Assembly (NCBI RefSeq): GCF_000330705.1
Contig: NZ_ANAM01000006.1
Span: 1-64,000, forward strand
Length of the DNA stretch: 64,000 nt
Reading direction: 5' to 3'
DNA from: Salinicoccus carnicancri Crm
Lineage (GTDB): Bacteria > Bacillota > Bacilli > Staphylococcales > Salinicoccaceae
Part shown: in pieces, positions 63,401 to 64,000 of the stretch
Numbering within the stretch: position 1 is the first letter of the stretch
Layout of the letters: the number at the start of each line of letters is the position of its first letter
Made by a program: the position numbers and the translations under genes
Notes under the pieces: model-generated
What the model was told of the DNA's origin: nothing
The model's database searches: none
Seen by the model: the letters and a program-made list of their open reading frames with translations, nothing else

Positions 63401-64000
63401 ATACAGTCCAGCTGAAGCGTGGAATGGAGAAAGCATATGCCAACGGACAGCTCAACATCGAACGTGATGACCTGAGCGATGATACATTTTTAAAGGACGG
63501 GGAAATAGTCAGGGTGACCGATCACTTCGGCAGGCTCATCGGCATCGCCATGATCAGTTTCGAGCAGAAGACGGCCGGCTGGATACTGTCGGACAGGGAG
63601 GAAGCCATTGACCGTGATTTCATAGCAGCAAAGATTGAAGCGGCGATCGGTGCGAGAGGCCCTCTGTTCAACCAGGAGGATACGAATGCTTTCCGCCTGT
63701 TCAATGAAATCGGCGATGGCCTGGGCGGTCTCACAGTCGATTATTACGACAACCATCTGCTCGTGACTTTCTACAGCCGTGGCATCTATAAGATCCGCGA
63801 CCTCATCATAAAGGAACTGATGGTAAGATTAAAACCGGATTCCATTACAGAACAGACCCGGTTCAGTGCGGATGGGCGCATGCAGATAGAAAACCGGCGG
63901 GTGAGCGGCAATGTGGAATTTCCGATTACCGTGCTCGAATCCGGACAGCGCTTTTTTGTCCATCTCGAGGATGGGCCGATGACAAGGCTGTTTCTGGACC
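63397..64000 (+). CDS. RlmI-like class I SAM-dependent rRNA methyltransferase, 3' end outside window
   Basis: The frame starts at ATG 63397 (AAAGGAG upstream) and overlaps the hutG stop by 4 bases; 201 residues are in the window. The N-terminal PUA-like domain (VQLKRGMEKAYANGQLNIER) leads to TNAFRLFNEIGDGLGGLTVD and then ESGQRFFVHLEDG. The SAM-binding core of the methyltransferase lies beyond the end. By family it methylates a cytosine of 23S rRNA. Confidence 0.8.
   Translation, partial: MNTVQLKRGMEKAYANGQLNIERDDLSDDTFLKDGEIVRVTDHFGRLIGIAMISFEQKTAGWILSDREEAIDRDFIAAKIEAAIGARGPLFNQEDTNAFRLFNEIGDGLGGLTVDYYDNHLLVTFYSRGIYKIRDLIIKELMVRLKPDSITEQTRFSADGRMQIENRRVSGNVEFPITVLESGQRFFVHLEDGPMTRLFLD

Overview
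The window looks like a chromosome segment of a halotolerant member of the Staphylococcaceae, most like Salinicoccus or Jeotgalicoccus. The evidence is an IS431/IS257-type element, an LPNTG-anchored surface protein with Asp-Ala repeats, an nsrR-hmp pair, several sites of staphylococcal SigB type, and a purEKCSQLFMNHD operon divergent from folD. The genus is inferred from these features; no 16S gene is present. Base composition changes near 12 kb, from AT-rich accessory DNA to a more GC-rich core.

Region 1-12 kb is accessory, plasmid- or island-like DNA. It holds a replication-type HTH protein cut by the window edge, a frameshifted gene, a small ribbon-helix-helix-like pair behind a TGTACA-flanked promoter, short membrane proteins, an Fst-type toxin with its antisense RNA, one IS431 copy, and two resolvase remnants. 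Its centre is a module present twice (about 5.06-7.26 kb and 9.44-11.74 kb). In each copy, a phospholipase-A2-like Cys-rich protein, a tRNA-Cys and a glutaredoxin-like protein run leftward. A two-part sigma factor (SigO-like plus RsoA-like) runs rightward. The sigma gene carries a LexA box on a SigA-type promoter. One bipartite motif (GGTTGTG, 17 bases, then a TTTTATA-centred element) stands before the glutaredoxin gene, before the tRNA, and before the sigma gene itself, in both copies. I infer a DNA-damage-triggered, self-amplifying sigma switch that makes a disulfide-rich PLA2-like effector together with its own Cys tRNA and thiol protein. This is the strongest candidate for an undescribed system here.

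Region 12-17.3 kb is a chitobiose/cellobiose PTS cluster: ChbG-like deacetylase and GntR regulator, divergent from a GH4 6-phospho-glycosidase and the IIC, IIA and IIB components. Region 17.4-32.7 kb carries metabolic and transport genes: HAD phosphatase, aldo/keto reductase, SelO, flavin enzymes, formamidase, two SLC13-type transporters and an APC permease. It also holds a candidate C-rich small RNA at 28.3 kb.

Region 32.8-39.1 kb has an alpha-toroid-like protein and the large LPNTG surface protein, which is split by a frameshift inside its first Asp-Ala tract. Region 39.1-41.5 kb has short hydrophilic stress proteins with SigB-type promoters, a LexA-controlled small gene and a DJ-1/PfpI protein. 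Region 41.5-47.9 kb has nsrR and hmp (nitric oxide defence), a two-component system, a small heme-copper-oxidase-like membrane protein and a Na+/Ca2+ exchanger.

Region 48.3-60.7 kb is folD and the complete de novo purine operon with PurR boxes between them. The window ends with a SigB-controlled acidic protein, a polytopic membrane protein, hutG and a truncated RlmI-like rRNA methyltransferase.
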